Assembly: GCF_002575655.3 (NCBI RefSeq)
Contig: NC_053035.3
Coordinates: forward strand, 91,537,322 to 91,601,321
Length of the DNA: 64,000 nt
Direction of reading: 5' to 3'
Source: Aegilops tauschii subsp. strangulata
Lineage: Eukaryota > Streptophyta > Magnoliopsida > Poales > Poaceae
Part shown: piece by piece, positions 1 to 11,516 of the stretch
How positions within the stretch are numbered: the first letter of the stretch is position 1
Layout: each line of letters begins with the position of its first letter
Position numbers and translations under genes: made by a program
The notes under the pieces: model-generated
What the model was told of the DNA's origin: nothing
What the model saw: the letters and a program-made list of their open reading frames with translations, nothing else
Databases searched by the model: none

Positions 1-32
1 ACGCTAGGGCACGGCGAGAGGCCAAGTTAGCA

Positions 33-1324
33 ATGCAACATGAAGCCCGTCAACTCACTCCGGTTCATCCAACTACGTCGGTGGAACCAGGAGTCACTTC
101 CAGCTCTTTGGGGGTACCGTGTCTCGTCCCAGCGCTGCGCAACATGCGCCTGCCCAAGGATTTCAAGGGCCCACGTAAGGTGCCGAACTACACCGCCGAT
201 TTATCCCCCGAGTCATGGATTGAAAGCTATGAGATGGCGATGGAGATGATGGATGTGGACGATGCGGCGTGTGCTAAATACTTCACCATGATGCTGGAGG
301 GGACAGCCCGCACTTGGCTGAAAAACTTGCCGACTAACTCCATTGGGTCATGGGCCGAGTTAAGGGCCCGGTATATCCAGAATTTCAAGGATACGTGCAA
401 GCAGCCCATGTCAATTGTGGACTTAGCTGCCTGTGTCCAGGAAGAAGGAGAATCAACAACCCATTGGGTGCGCCGGGTTTCGGAGATTTTGCATTCATCA
501 GACCGCATTAACGCTGATACAGCAGTTTTGACATTAGAAGGCAATTGCTGGTTTGCACCTCCGAAGCTGAAGTTGGGACGGCTCAAACGCCACTGCAATG
601 ACATGGGGACTGTCATGGCTGCTCTGGTGAAATATGCCGACTCTGATAGTACCAAGGACCCCGAGCCTGACGATGACAAGATAGGGAAGGGAAAGAAGAG
701 CGGCCATACCAAGGGGTAGCAGCATAACCCGGCGGGCCATGGAAGCAACGGTAAGCGTAAAGCGGATAACAGCTTGGATTTTGTGGCTAATAGCAACGCG
801 CAGGACAAGGGCCAGCGGCGTAAGGGTAAACCGCACCAGCATGGTGGGGGACCAAGTCCTAATCCGGAGTCCCTGACTTATCTGCTGAACCAGCCCTGCC
901 CGAAACACGGGACGCAGGACAAACCGTCCACGCACCTCTGGAAAGATTGTTATATCGTGCAGGAGTTCAAAAATTCCGACTTCTTTCGGTATGATCACGG
1001 ACCGGGTGGCGGTTCAGGTCCTGGGTCTCATGGGCCGGGTTACGGTGGAGGTAGTTCCGGTTCAGGTTTTCACAGTAACTAGAGTGGACATGGTAATCAA
1101 GGCAATTAGGGCAACCAAGGTGGTCATAATAATCAGGGGAATCAGCAACAGCAGCAGCAGCAGTCGGGTTACCAGAGCAACCCGAAGCAGTTGAATAGCG
1201 GGCAGTATCATGTCTTCACCACTAGCCTGGACAAGCGCGATCAGAAGCTTCATAAAAGGGAAGTGAATTCCGTTGAACCAGCGGTTCCCCGATATTTACA
1301 TTGGTCTGAACAGCCTATTGTGTG
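33..1324 (+). pseudogene. gag: gag of element A (Tat Gypsy), broken
   Basis: This frame encodes a retrotransposon Gag. The capsid-type region contains the typical stretch SWIESYEMAMEMM and later ARTWLKNLP (about residues 60-100), as in plant Gypsy Gag. A Cys/His cluster CPKHG...HLWKDC near base 900 resembles the Tat zinc knuckle. A Gly/Gln/Asn-rich tail follows. The frame is interrupted by in-frame TAG codons at 717-719, 1080-1082 and 1107-1109, then by a MITE at 1325. ATG 33 is the first Met seen, but upstream sequence is missing, so the real start may lie outside the window. Gag would coat the element RNA in cytoplasmic particles, but this copy cannot make a full protein. Confidence 0.8.
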
Positions 1325-1689
1325 CAAGGTTGGAAAAAGCGGTAGGCGTAAGCGAGGCGGTCCGCCTTCGCCTAGTGCCTAGGCGGTGCTTAAGTGCCCT
1401 AGGCACAACCTAGGCGATTATATAATTTTTAGTACTAGGGTGTATATGTGGTTATTATATGTGTATTTTATTAATTTAGGGCATATAAGTATGTTAACGA
1501 CCAACAACTACGATTGGAATATAGCCCTTTTGGCATATCAATGCAGTATATCATGATTACTCGCTTGGGTAGACAATTTCTTACTTGATCTGCCTAGACT
1601 TCTGCTTATGCCCTAGGCGAGGCGTTGGGGCATTGCCTAGCGCCTAGGCGTGCCTAAGCGCCTCCTAGGCACTGCCTTTTCCAACAGAG
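1325..1689. mobile_element. hAT-type MITE inserted in the gag-protease frame
   Basis: A 365-bp AT-rich, non-coding insertion is flanked by perfect 8-bp direct repeats ATTGTGTG at 1317-1324 and 1690-1697. An 8-bp duplication is diagnostic of hAT transposons. The ends are inverted: the left end CAAGGTTGGAAAA pairs with CTCTGTTGGAAAA read from the right end. Both subterminal regions are rich in repeats of the word AGGCG/CCTAGGCG. Removing the MITE and one repeat copy restores the reading phase between gag and protease, which supports the boundaries. No transposase is present, so it depends on a helper. Confidence 0.9.
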
Positions 1690-2376
1690 ATTGTGTGGAG
1701 TCGAGAGGATCATCCACCCCGGGTTGATAATCCGGGTCATCTGGCGTTGGTGGTGGCACCTCAGGTGGGTGGTTATAAGTTCACCAAGGTACTCATGGAC
1801 GGGGGAAGTAGTATCAATATACTTTATTATGAAACCTTCCGTCGCATGGGGTTAACAGATAAAAATCTTAAACCGTCCAACACGGTCTTCCATGGTGTGG
1901 TACCTGGTAAATCGGCATATCCCGTTGGTAAGATAGCTCTGGAGGTTGCTTTTGGTGATGAGCATGATTCAAGATCAGAGACATTGACCTTTGAGGTGGT
2001 GAAAATCAAGAGCCCATATCATGCCCTGTTTGGACGGCCGGCTTATGCTAAGTTTATGGCAAGGCCCTGTTATGTCTATCTGCAGCTCAAGATGCCGGGT
2101 CATAAGGGGACTATCACAGTGCACGGGAGCCGCAAGATCGCTTTGGAATGTGAAGAAGGCGATGCGGCATACGCTGAGTCGGTTTGTGCAACCGAAGAAT
2201 TGAAGTTCTATAAGGACAATGTTGATCCGGCGGATATGACTTCTTTGAAAAAGCCAACTACAAAGCATGAACCGGCCTTGAAGTTTAAAACGGCTGATGA
2301 GACTAAGCTTGTTGATTTCGTTCCTGCTGATTCATCCAAGCAGTTTAGCATCAGCGCTAACTTGGATCCGAAATAG
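1690..2376 (+). pseudogene. Aspartic protease region of element A pol
   Basis: Downstream of the MITE the polyprotein frame resumes. It contains the retroviral-type aspartic protease core VLMDGGSSINILY, where the catalytic Asp-Gly-Gly-Ser replaces the common D[ST]G, as is usual for Tat elements. The hydrophobic partner strand FEVVKIKSPYHALFGRPAY follows. The enzyme would cut the Gag-Pol polyprotein during particle maturation. The frame ends at TAG 2374-2376, which appears to be an acquired nonsense mutation because homologous linker sequence continues in the same frame to about 2520. Confidence 0.8.
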
Positions 2377-5003
2377 GAAAGCGCGCTCATCGAGTTCATC
2401 CGTGAGAACCGGGACATCTTTGCATGGAAGCCTTCTAACATGCCAGGTGTACCGAGAGAACTCGCTGAGCACACACTTAATGTTGATCCCAAGTTTAAAC
2501 GGTCAAGCAGTTTCTTCGCCGGTTTAATGAAGAAAGATGCAAAGCTATCGGTGAGGAGGTAGCCAGGCTCCTGGTGGCTGGATTTATCATCGAAGTATTC
2601 CATCCTGAGTGGTTGGCTAATCCGGTGCTGGTCCTTAAGAAGAACGGCACTTGGCGTATGTGTGTGGACTATACAGATCTCAACAAGGCTTGTCCAGCAG
2701 ACCCTTTTGCCCTCCCTCGTATTGATCAAATTATTGATGCTACGGCGGGTTGCGAGCGTTTGAGCTTTCTGGATGCATATTCTGGCTACCATCAGATCAA
2801 AATGGCAGTTAAGGACCAGGAGAAGACAACCTTCATAACTCCCTTTGGAGCCTTCTGCTATGTGTCTATGCCCTTTGAGCTCAAGAGTGCCCAGGCGACT
2901 TATCAACGGTGTGTGCAGAATTGTCTTCATGATCAGATCGGCTGCAATGTTCATGCCTATGTGGATGATATTGTGGTGAAATCCAGAAAGGAGGAGACAT
3001 TGATTGATGACTTGAACGAGACCTTTGACAACCTCCGGGTTTATAAAATGATGCTTAATTCGGCCAAGTGTGTCTTTGGTGTACCGGCAGGCAAGCTCTT
3101 GGGCTTCCTGGTATCTAACAGAGGCATCGAAGCTAATCCGGAGAAAATCAAGGCTATAACTTCTTTGGCTAACCTGAAGTGTATCAATGATGTTCAACGC
3201 CTGCCAAGCCAGATTGCCGCGTTGAGCCGGTTTATCAGTCGCCTTGGTGAGAAGGCCATTCCTTTATATCAGATGCTGAAGAAAACGGATAACTGCGTCT
3301 GGAGTAACGCCGCCAATGAAGCGTTTGAGGACTTAAAGCGGCAGCTTGCTAATCCGCCGGTGCTTGCTGCTCCTGTTGATAAAGAGCCGTTGTTGCTATA
3401 TGTGGCAGCTAACGCCCGGGTAGTTAGCATGGCTATTGTGGTGGAGCGCAAGGAGGCCAGAAAGGAGTATCCGGTTCAACGGCCGGTTTATTATATCAGT
3501 GAGGTACTTATTGAGTCCAAGCAAAGGTACTCGCATTGGCAGAAGCTGGTGTATGGAGTTTTCATGGCAAGACGGAAGCTTAAGCAGTATTTCCAAGGTC
3601 ATCCCATCACGGTGGTCAGCTCTGCTCCTTCGGGGGATATAATACAGAATAGGGAAGCAACTGGCCGGATTGCTAAGTGGGCTATTGAGATTGGGCCTCA
3701 CGGATTAAAGTTTATGCCCCGGACGGCGATCAAATCTCAGGCACTTGTGGATTTCATCAATGATTGGACAGAACTACAAGCGCCAGAGGAGAAGCCGGAT
3801 CATACTTATTGGACTATTCATTTTGATAGGTCCAGGCAATTGGAAGGCTCGGGGGCTGGAGTCGTCTTCACTTCCCCACGAGGTGATAAGTTTTGTTATG
3901 TTCTCCGTTTAATGTTCCCTTGCACTAACAATGCAGCTGAATATGAGGCTTTACTTCATGGTCTTCGGATGGCCAAAGAGATGAACCTAAGCCGAGTTAA
4001 GTGCTTCGGTGACTCGAACCTGGTGGCTCAGCAAGTTTCTGGCACTTGGGATTCCAAGGACCCACTCATGGCAGCATATAGTCGTGAGGTGGATATTGTT
4101 GCAGCTCACTTCCAAGGTTATCAGGTTGATCATGTGGACCGGCGGAAGAATGAAGCGGCAGACGCTTTGAGCCACTTGGGTTCCCAGCGTAAACCGGTTC
4201 CACCCAATGTTTTCCTGGATGTGCTGCATAATCCGTCCATGAAGCTCCCTGGCGAAGAGGATTTGGTTGTTCCTGATCCGGAGGCTCAATTGGTGGCAGC
4301 TCTTCATGTTATCCTGGATTGGAAGGTTCCATATCTGGCGTATATGAACTGGGGCGAGTTACCGAAAGATGAAACTTCGGCAAGGCAGATAATCCGGCGA
4401 TCCAAGTCCATGACTATTATCAACGGAGAGTTACATCTTTGCAGTGTGACAGGGGCGTTTCTACGCTGCGTATCTCCTGAAGAAGGCCGTGAAATTTTGC
4501 GTGAGATCCACGAAGGAGATTGTGGTCACCACGCTGGTTCAAAGTCTCTGGTAGCCAAGGCGTTTCGTCATGGTTTCTATTGGTTGACAGCTCATGCTGA
4601 TGCCGAGGACTTGGTAAAAAGATGTGATGGCTGTCAAAAATTCTCAAGGGGCGCTCATGTACCGGCTCAAGAATTGAGGATGATTCCAATCACCTGGCCG
4701 TTTGCAACTTGGGGGCTGGACATGGTTGGGCCCTTTAAGAGATCCAAGGACAAGAAGACCCACCTTTTGGTGGCAGTTGATAAATTCACCAAGTGGGTGG
4801 AGGCAGAGCCAGTCAGTAAGTGTGATGCAGCTACGGTGGTTCAATTCATCAAGAAAGTGATCTTCTGGTTTGGCTTTCCACATAGCATCATAACTGATAA
4901 TGGTACCAATCTATCCAAAGGTGCTATGAAGGAGTTCTGTCAACATGAGCACATCCGGCTTGATGTGTCATCAATGGCTCACCCCCAGTCTAATGGTCAA
5001 TAG
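2377..5003 (+). pseudogene. pol: Reverse transcriptase, RNase H, archaeal-type RNase H and integrase N-part of element A
   Basis: Bases 2377-2573 carry the linker before RT but change frame near 2520-2575. A long open frame follows from 2574 (809 codons). In order it holds RT with the catalytic YVDD at residues 129-132, a conventional RNase H at about 255-400, a second RNase H from about residue 413 (WTIHFDRSRQLEG, then NNAAEYEALLHGLRMA), the integrase zinc finger ending CDGC near residue 684, and the first two integrase core aspartates (GLDMVGP and IITDNGTN). The frame stops at TAG 5001-5003, just before the integrase catalytic glutamate. The tandem RNase H arrangement places it in Tat/Athila rather than the chromoviruses. 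Confidence 0.88.
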
Positions 5004-5579
5004 GAGAGAGCTAATCAAGAGATCTTGAAAGGCATCAAGCCCCGGCTTATGGTTCCTTTGCAACGGACGCCGGGTTGTTGGGTGGAAGAGTTACCTTATG
5101 TGTTATGGAGCATCAATACCACACCCAACAGATCTACGGGTTACACACTGTTCTTCATGGTTTATGGAGCGGAGGCGGTTCTCCCTAGTGATATCCGTCA
5201 TGATTCGCCTCGTGTGGTGGCTTATGTCGAAGCTGACAATGAGAAGGCACGGCAGGAAGCACTTGACCTGTTAGATGCGGAGCGTGACATGGCAGCAGCC
5301 CGTTCGGCGATTTATCAGCAAGATCTGCGTTGCTATCACAGTCGCCGGGTTCGAACCAGAACCTTTCAAGAAGGCAAGTTGGTGCTCCGACTCATCCAGG
5401 ATCAGACGGATATGCACAAGTTATCCCCACCTTGGGAAGGACCTTTTGTGGTCAGCAAGAATCTGCACAACGGGTCATACTACCTTATAGATGTTCGAGA
5501 GCGCAAAGACTCACGTAAATCGGAGGAGGAGACCCACCAGCCATGGAATATTGCTCATCTTCGGCCCTACTATACTTGA
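5004..5579 (+). pseudogene. Integrase C-terminal part of element A
   Basis: This continues the integrase in the same phase after the TAG at 5001-5003. It starts with the ERANQEILKGIKPRL segment that carries the expected third catalytic acidic residue. Conserved WSINTTPNRSTGYTLFFMVYGAEAVLPSD follows in overlapping pieces, and then a basic C-terminal domain ends HLRPYYT at TGA 5577-5579. Integrase inserts the cDNA into the host genome. Only one nonsense codon separates the two halves, so the element was probably intact at insertion. Confidence 0.82.
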
Positions 5580-6944
5580 GCCATAGGCTCTGCTTATGTA
5601 CATATTATGACGATGTATATATTATGATAAATATAAAAACCGGAACCTCAGCTAAAGCGGGGTATCTGTTATTTTTCTTACATCATGTATGGTTACATGG
5701 GGGCTTTTATTTTGTAAAGCGGCTTCCGGTTTACCCCTTGATTCAGCTTATCAAAGCTTTATAAAATCATTTGGGGGCTTGGTTGTATTTCAACTAAAGC
5801 TACACCTCTTGATCGACGCAAGGCCACTAGAGAAATCACTTGGGGGCTTGGTCGTATTCGAACCATAGTCACACCTCTTGATCGGCTCAAACGCCAAATT
5901 ACTTCGGGGCCAAAGAGAGTGTTGCAAAAGAACAACTCAAACATAGGCACCCACTGAGCACAACTCAAAATGTTACTTGGGGATTCTTTGTTGTCGCAAT
6001 GAACAAAGAATCTACGCTTGTAATAGGCTATCAAGCCATGGCTTGGAAGCCTGGTGTATACACCTAAAACCCCGGGTTAACCTGCCTATTTAAGTAAGTC
6101 ACTCCGCCCAGGTAAACCTGGTACGACCCTTGGAACTTTGACAAGTTACTCTGATAAGACCCTGAACTTGTCAAGTTAAAACGATGATTGGTTAAGGATT
6201 GAGGACCATCTTAAAAGGCTTTGTGAAATGGTTTAACTCAGTGGCCTGGCATCCCATGAAAAACCTCGAATTTGGGGCCTGGCATCCCGTGAAAAGCCTC
6301 GACTACAAGTTTTCATTTGCTTTTTGCCAAGTTTTTCTCTCTGTTGACAAAACTTATGATGTTTTTTGGTTAAACCGGTGTTCATCAACCCGGCTAGACT
6401 GTCAACTACAAGTTGTCAGTACGTAATCACTTATAACCCGGAGTTTCTTAACCCGGCCTGGTTTCGACTCAAAGTCGCCAGTATTGAATAAACCGGTGTT
6501 TATCACAACCCGGAACGGTTTTATAGTAAACCGGTATAATATGACAGGAGTTATAGATACTCCGGGTAGGGTTATTACCCTCACTACAACAGTTGGTCAG
6601 CCGACATTATGACTCAAGGTCACAGGTATCAATTATTTTTTTATATTTGATTATCTTTTTACAGCCTCGGTTATAAACCCTGGCTATATATCTGGGCATT
6701 ATGACCCGTCCGGCGGTAAACCGCCAGGACACTATCTACTTTTTATATGCAGGAGCAGATACAGATTATGAATTTCATATATCTTAAAGGATGGCGAATT
6801 CACAAGTATCAGGCAAAATAAATATGCACGAGGGCATAGCAGACCAAGTGTTTTAACTAGCCTATTACAAGGCGTTTCAGTGCCCAAAAGGATAATTGTT
6901 TCTCAATAAGCATTGCAGCACGTGGAAGACTAAACCGGCCTCCG
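5580..6944 (+). other. Non-coding spacer between pol and antisense gene of element A
   Basis: I see no coding potential beyond short chance frames. The stretch is rich in CCGGTT/AACCGG words shared with the rest of element A. It holds a roughly 60-bp tandem duplication at about 5766-5890, each unit starting near TTGGGGGCTTGG. Similar CTTGGGGGCTA words recur at 8032-8195 inside the antisense gene intron. In Tat elements this spacer would contain the 3' ends of the sense and antisense transcripts, but I cannot point to a specific terminator. Confidence 0.6.
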
Positions 6945-7954
6945 GATCATGCTTCATCACCAGCTTGACCTGACGGCTGCGGATCATCTTGCACCGGTTC
7001 AACTCCCTCCTCTCTACCCAGTGGCTGGAAGTCAATAGTTGCCCAGTCGATCCCAGTTAGGGCTTGGAATACAGCTTCATCGCTTATAAGGGTGGACGGT
7101 TCAATGTCAGGGGCATAGGTGTGCTTACGGATTGGTGGGATAAGATTTTGCGCTTTTGGAGTTGGTGCAGCAACCCGTCTGTTCTTGTCATCATAGCTCG
7201 CCTGGTAATATGAGAGATCCGCTTATTCAGCCAGTTGACACGCTAGTGGACGTACTTCCCGGTTTATAGCTCGGAGATCATCATTGCCAAATTCTGATCC
7301 GTTTTCTTTCAAGCTGGGATATCCTTTGGACACTTCCACTGGGTCAAGGTCAGGTACCCATGCTTTTGCCCGGGTTAGTGCAGTCAGAGCGCCCGCCCTT
7401 GCAGCCGACTTTTTTAGCTCTTCTACCCGGGCAGGAAGCATAGATAACCTTTCTAAGGTTTCCTTGATTAAAGTGGGGGGAGGCTTGTTGTGTGAAGCAT
7501 TATAGATGATCCACTGTGCACCGGTATATAACTGCTCTATCAAAGTATAGGCAGCCTTCAGCTTCTTCTGTACATCAGAGCCCAGATGGCTAATGCGAGT
7601 TCCTGCACCATTACAAACGTCAGTAAACCGGCAATGCATGGGAAGATATGTTGAGAGTGTAAAGCAAGGATGTTTACCGAACACAGCAGTAGTCATGGCA
7701 TGTATCTGCCACTTTACGCCAGTCAGCTCATCTACCACCGGTTTAAGCGCTGCTTCTGCGTCTTCGGTCCTTTTTCGCAAAGCGGATTTTTCTGTCTCCC
7801 AATCCGCCCGCTCCTTGTTGAAGCTCTCTTTCAGTTTCTCCATAGCGCTTAAAGCGCTGGTCAACTCTTCCTTGGCTTTGGAGGTTTCGACTTGCTGGGA
7901 CTTGATGTTTTCTTGCAGATCAGCGGTTTGAGCTTCCTTTTTGCTCAGCTCAGC

Positions 7955-8479
7955 CTATAACAGACAGAAGTATAGTGAGTTGGTAATACATGTTTGAAGT
8001 ACCAGGCACATAACAAGTTATGCACATGATACTTGGGGGCTATTGCGTATTTGCTTGTTCTCGAAAATTTCTACAAGTCCCAAGCATAATACAAGTATTA
8101 CTCTTGATACTTGGGGGCTAATGCGTATTTGCTCCTTATCAGAAATTTCTACAAGTCCCAAGCACAATACAAGTATTAATCTTGGCACTTGGGGGCTAAT
8201 GTGTGTTTGCTCAAAAACTACTGATATGGGAATTCTTCTACAGTCCCGGTTCATCTTTATAAAGCTCAACTGGCCCTTGGGGACTACACCGGTGAAAGAT
8301 CTGTATTGCAATTTCAAAGAACCGGTTCATCTTAAAGAGATAATCCGATCCCTGGAGGCTAAGCATGCAAAGTTAAGTTATTACTAAGTCCCGGTTTGGA
8401 TTGAAATCATAAACCGTCGCTTGGGGCTACTGGAGTTGATATTTGAAATTGGACATAAGAGAAATAGTCGTGTGGTTAC
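7955..8479 (-). other. Predicted 525-bp intron of the antisense gene
   Basis: On the minus strand a GTAACC donor directly follows a codon ending the exon ...KERYE. A TTATAG acceptor precedes the coiled-coil exon in phase 0. The intron holds three imperfect copies of a roughly 65-bp unit containing CTTGGGGGCTAATG at about 8032-8195, unlike the flanking exons. Confidence 0.55.
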
Positions 8480-8999
8480 CTCATATCGCTCCTTCATCAG
8501 ATTTACTAAACCGGCTTTGAAATCACGACTGGTGTACAGACGGTTCAAGAAGCCGGAATGAATGTCTTGGGCGTTGAGATGGGAGTAGCTGGACAAATCG
8601 GTGCTCCATTTGCCTTTGCCCATAGCAGCAAGCTCATCCTTGGCGCTATGTTTGGATAAAGCGACCGGGTTGCCTGGGGCGGTGTGGCTGACGCCGGTAA
8701 TCATAACGTCATCCTCTTTGCCATCAGTAGCCTTCACTGGAGTTGGCGGTTTATCAGTAGCCTTAGCTGGACTGGCCGATTTATCATTAGGCCGGGCCGG
8801 GCTGGACGGATTTTCAGCATGGCTTGTGGTGTCAATTTCTACTTGTTCAGTAAACAAGTCATGGTCTTGAAGCGGCGGATCATTGAGCATGGCATCAGCA
8901 TCGGTTTCTTCTGGATCTGGAGTTTTTTCCGGTTCAACAACCGTATTATCGTCTGCCGGTTTATTCAGCCGAGCCTTCTTGCTGGGTCTGGGCTTGGCA

Positions 9000-9076
9000 C
9001 TGAGGAAAATAAACATGAAGATCAGTATAGTATGCAAAAATAATACATCAAGGATAAAAGCAAGTGCATAACTCAC
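9000..9076 (-). other. Predicted 77-bp intron of the antisense gene
   Basis: On the minus strand the segment begins GTGAGT and ends CCTCAG. Splicing joins the two coding phases, whereas retained sequence is AT-rich and encodes only a hydrophobic chance peptide. Confidence 0.6.
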
Positions 9077-9642
9077 CCAGGAACTGTCTTGAGGGGCGGA
9101 AGCTTTGTGGCTGACGACTCACCAGAAGATGAGTGGGAAGTGCCCTGATAATTTGAATTAGACGGGTTAAGAGGCTGTCAGAAACAACTCGCCTTGGGGC
9201 AAGAAGTGTCAAGAGTATAAGAGACCGCAGACCGGCATTTGCGAACCGGAGTGTTCGGTAAACCAGCAGAGGTAACTACCTGACCGCTATGCCGGGTCGT
9301 GCGGAGAGCTTTGTGTTGCTGTGTCTTCAAAAGAAAGTTTGGGTCCAAGTAAGCAAGGGGGTGAGCAAATTTTACTTTCCGGTTTGCTCGACGGATTTTC
9401 GATGTTGGTAGAGGATCTGAATCGGAGGAAAGAATGATTACCTCTACATCATCAGCTTGACTGCCTTCAGCGTCGTCCTGATAATAGTCATTTTCAATGA
9501 GGTGTACGAAAAATGAACCAAGAGAGTCAAGTTCTACCTCTGATTCCGGGTTACCCACATCATCATCAGCATTTGGCTCGGAGGATGCAGTGGTCCTTTT
9601 CATGGCAGGTTTTTTAACAACCTTGGTCTTCGGGCGAAGTGG

Positions 9643-9647
9643 CTTGG
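9643..9647. repeat. Left target-site duplication CTTGG of the Sirevirus
   Basis: CTTGG at 9643-9647 immediately precedes the LTR start TGAAAGTGC and is repeated at 24450-24454 directly after the other LTR. The 5-bp length is normal for Copia integrase. Confidence 0.95.
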
Positions 9648-10991
9648 TGAAAGTGCTAGTTATCGACTAGAGGGGGGGGGGGGGTGAATAAGCGATTTTT
9701 ATGAATGTCTTCAAAACATGAGAGTTTCGAAGACAAACAATAGAAATGAACCTATTGATATGCAGCGGAAGGTAGACTACACTAAGCAAGCCATAGTCAA
9801 GTATGCAATGAAGTGAAAGCACGAAGACTAATAGCAGCTAGGTAGTAAAGATCATGATGGAAGATAGTATGAAGCCAAACAATGATAGTAGTCACACAGT
9901 GAAGTCAAACAAGTAGTGCAAGCAGGCAATGACTTCACGAAGACAAACTGTAAGTAAAGAGAGGGAGAGGATAGAACCAGTCACTTGGTGAGGACACAGG
10001 ATTTGTTGGACCAGTTCTAGTTGCTGTGACAACTGTACGTCTGGTTAGGGAGGCTGAGATTCAACTCAGAAGACCACGTCTTCACCTCATTCCCCTTGAG
10101 CTAAGGACACCCAGTCCTCGCCCAATTACTCTGGTAAGTCTTCAACGTAGACTTCCAAACCTTCACAGACTTCGTTCACCGGCGATCCACAAATACCTCT
10201 TGGATGCTCATAACGCGACGCCTAACCGACTGGAGGATTCACAGTCCTCAAGTGTAACAAGTCTTTAGGTCATGCAGACAGAAAGACTTCAGTGATGCCT
10301 AACACTCTTTGGCTCTGGGTGTTTGGGCTTTGTCCTCGCAAGGATTTCTCTCTCTCAAAAGCTTCGGAGGTGGGTTGCTCTCAAACGAGAAAAGTCGTGC
10401 ACTAACTCTGAGCAGGCACCAATTTATGGTGTAGGGGCTGGGATATTTATAGCCACTAGGCAACCCGACCTGATTTGTCCGAAATGACCCTGGGTCACTA
10501 AGGAACTGACACGTGTTCCAACGGTCAGATTTCAAACACACGCGGCAGCTTGACTTGGGCTACAAGTAAAGCTGACTCATCCAGCTCTGGATAAGATTTG
10601 CTCTCATTGTCCTCGCTCGAAGACATAGGATTTGGTTGAGCATCACTTCAGTCACTCTGACTTTGTCCACTAGGACCCCACTTAACAGTACAGTGGTTCC
10701 TATGACTCAACAAAGAAGAAAAGGAAACAACGAAACAACTAAGTCTTCGCGCTCCATAGTCTTCACACAATGTCTTCTCTTGTCATAGTCTTCAATGTGA
10801 ATATCTTCACATTCCACCATTGCCTTCAATGTCTTCATACATTTTTAGGGGTCATCTCCGGTAGGTAAACCGAATCAATGAGGGACTACTACCTGTGTTA
10901 TCCTGCAATTCTCACAAACACATTAGTCCGTCAACCAGGTTTGTCGTCAATACTCCAAAACCAACTAGGGGTAGCACTAGATGGACTTACA
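9648..10991 (-). repeat. 3' LTR of the Maximus-type Sirevirus
   Basis: This 1,344-bp LTR reads, on the minus strand, from TGTAAGTGC at 10991 to a CTTTCA end at 9648. It matches 23113-24449 over its whole length with scattered substitutions. A TATA box, TATAAATA on the minus strand, lies at 10444-10451. A run of 13 G at about 9672-9684 is longer than in the other LTR. Confidence 0.95.
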
Positions 10992-11482
10992 ATCTCCCCC
11001 TTTTTGGCGATTGATGACAAACTGGTTGAAGTTTTCAACGGGGATAAAAGTATGTGAAATTGTAAAGGATTTAGGTATTGTTTTCATAAGTAGCAAAAGG
11101 CTCCCCCTGAAGATGTGCATATAAGTAATTTGCTTTTGGAATGCAAATGCATGTGGCAGGTTGTACTTGTGGAGATTCTCTTCAACTTATGAAGACAATT
11201 CATCATGCATGATTTGATATAACGAAGATAATGATATGCATAATGAAAAATGGACGTCTGCAATATGACTTCGTGCGGGATTTATCATCACACATGCAGA
11301 ATTTATCATCGCATCACAGAATAGCAAACAAGTAGCAGACGACCATCAAGTTTAAGTGTTACAACTCAAAGAACCAAATGTATCAAAAGCGAGAGTTGTA
11401 AACACTAGGAAAAATATAAAGCAACCGCCCATATGGACCCGCTTGAAGACTATCAACTCATATGCTTCTCCCCCTTTTGTCA
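10992..11482 (-). promoter_or_regulatory. Three polypurine tracts upstream of the Sirevirus 3' LTR
   Basis: On the minus strand, AAAAAGGGGGAGAT at 10992-11005 abuts the LTR and is the expected plus-strand primer. Two more purine tracts with a GGGGGAG core lie at about 11098-11110 and 11466-11478. Multiple such tracts before the 3' LTR are a known hallmark of Sireviruses, so this supports the genus call. No gene is seen in the rest of the interval. Confidence 0.75.
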
Positions 11483-11516
11483 GTAAGGACCAAAAAGGTT
11501 TGAAGACATAGAGCCT

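Larger units (their letters stand above)
6945..9642 (-). pseudogene. Antisense gene of element A, 3' part (coiled-coil protein, exons visible)
   Basis: Read on the minus strand, this is the downstream half of the element's antisense gene, cut from its 5' half (24450-25481) by the Sirevirus. Exon-like pieces are 9642-9077 (acidic, many Ser/Asp), 8999-8480 (Pro/Asp/Lys-rich) and 7954-6945 (coiled coil with heptads, e.g. AKEELTSALSAMEKLKESF). GT-AG introns fit at 9000-9076 (GTGAGT...CCTCAG) and 7955-8479 (GTAACC...TTATAG), and both keep the frame. In-frame stops at 9178-9180 and 7223-7225 mark decay. No catalytic domain is seen. Its role in the family is unknown. Confidence 0.7.

Noticed and set aside
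227..998. Minus-strand open frames opposite gag of element A
   Set aside because: They are mirror frames of the coding strand with no recognisable protein features.
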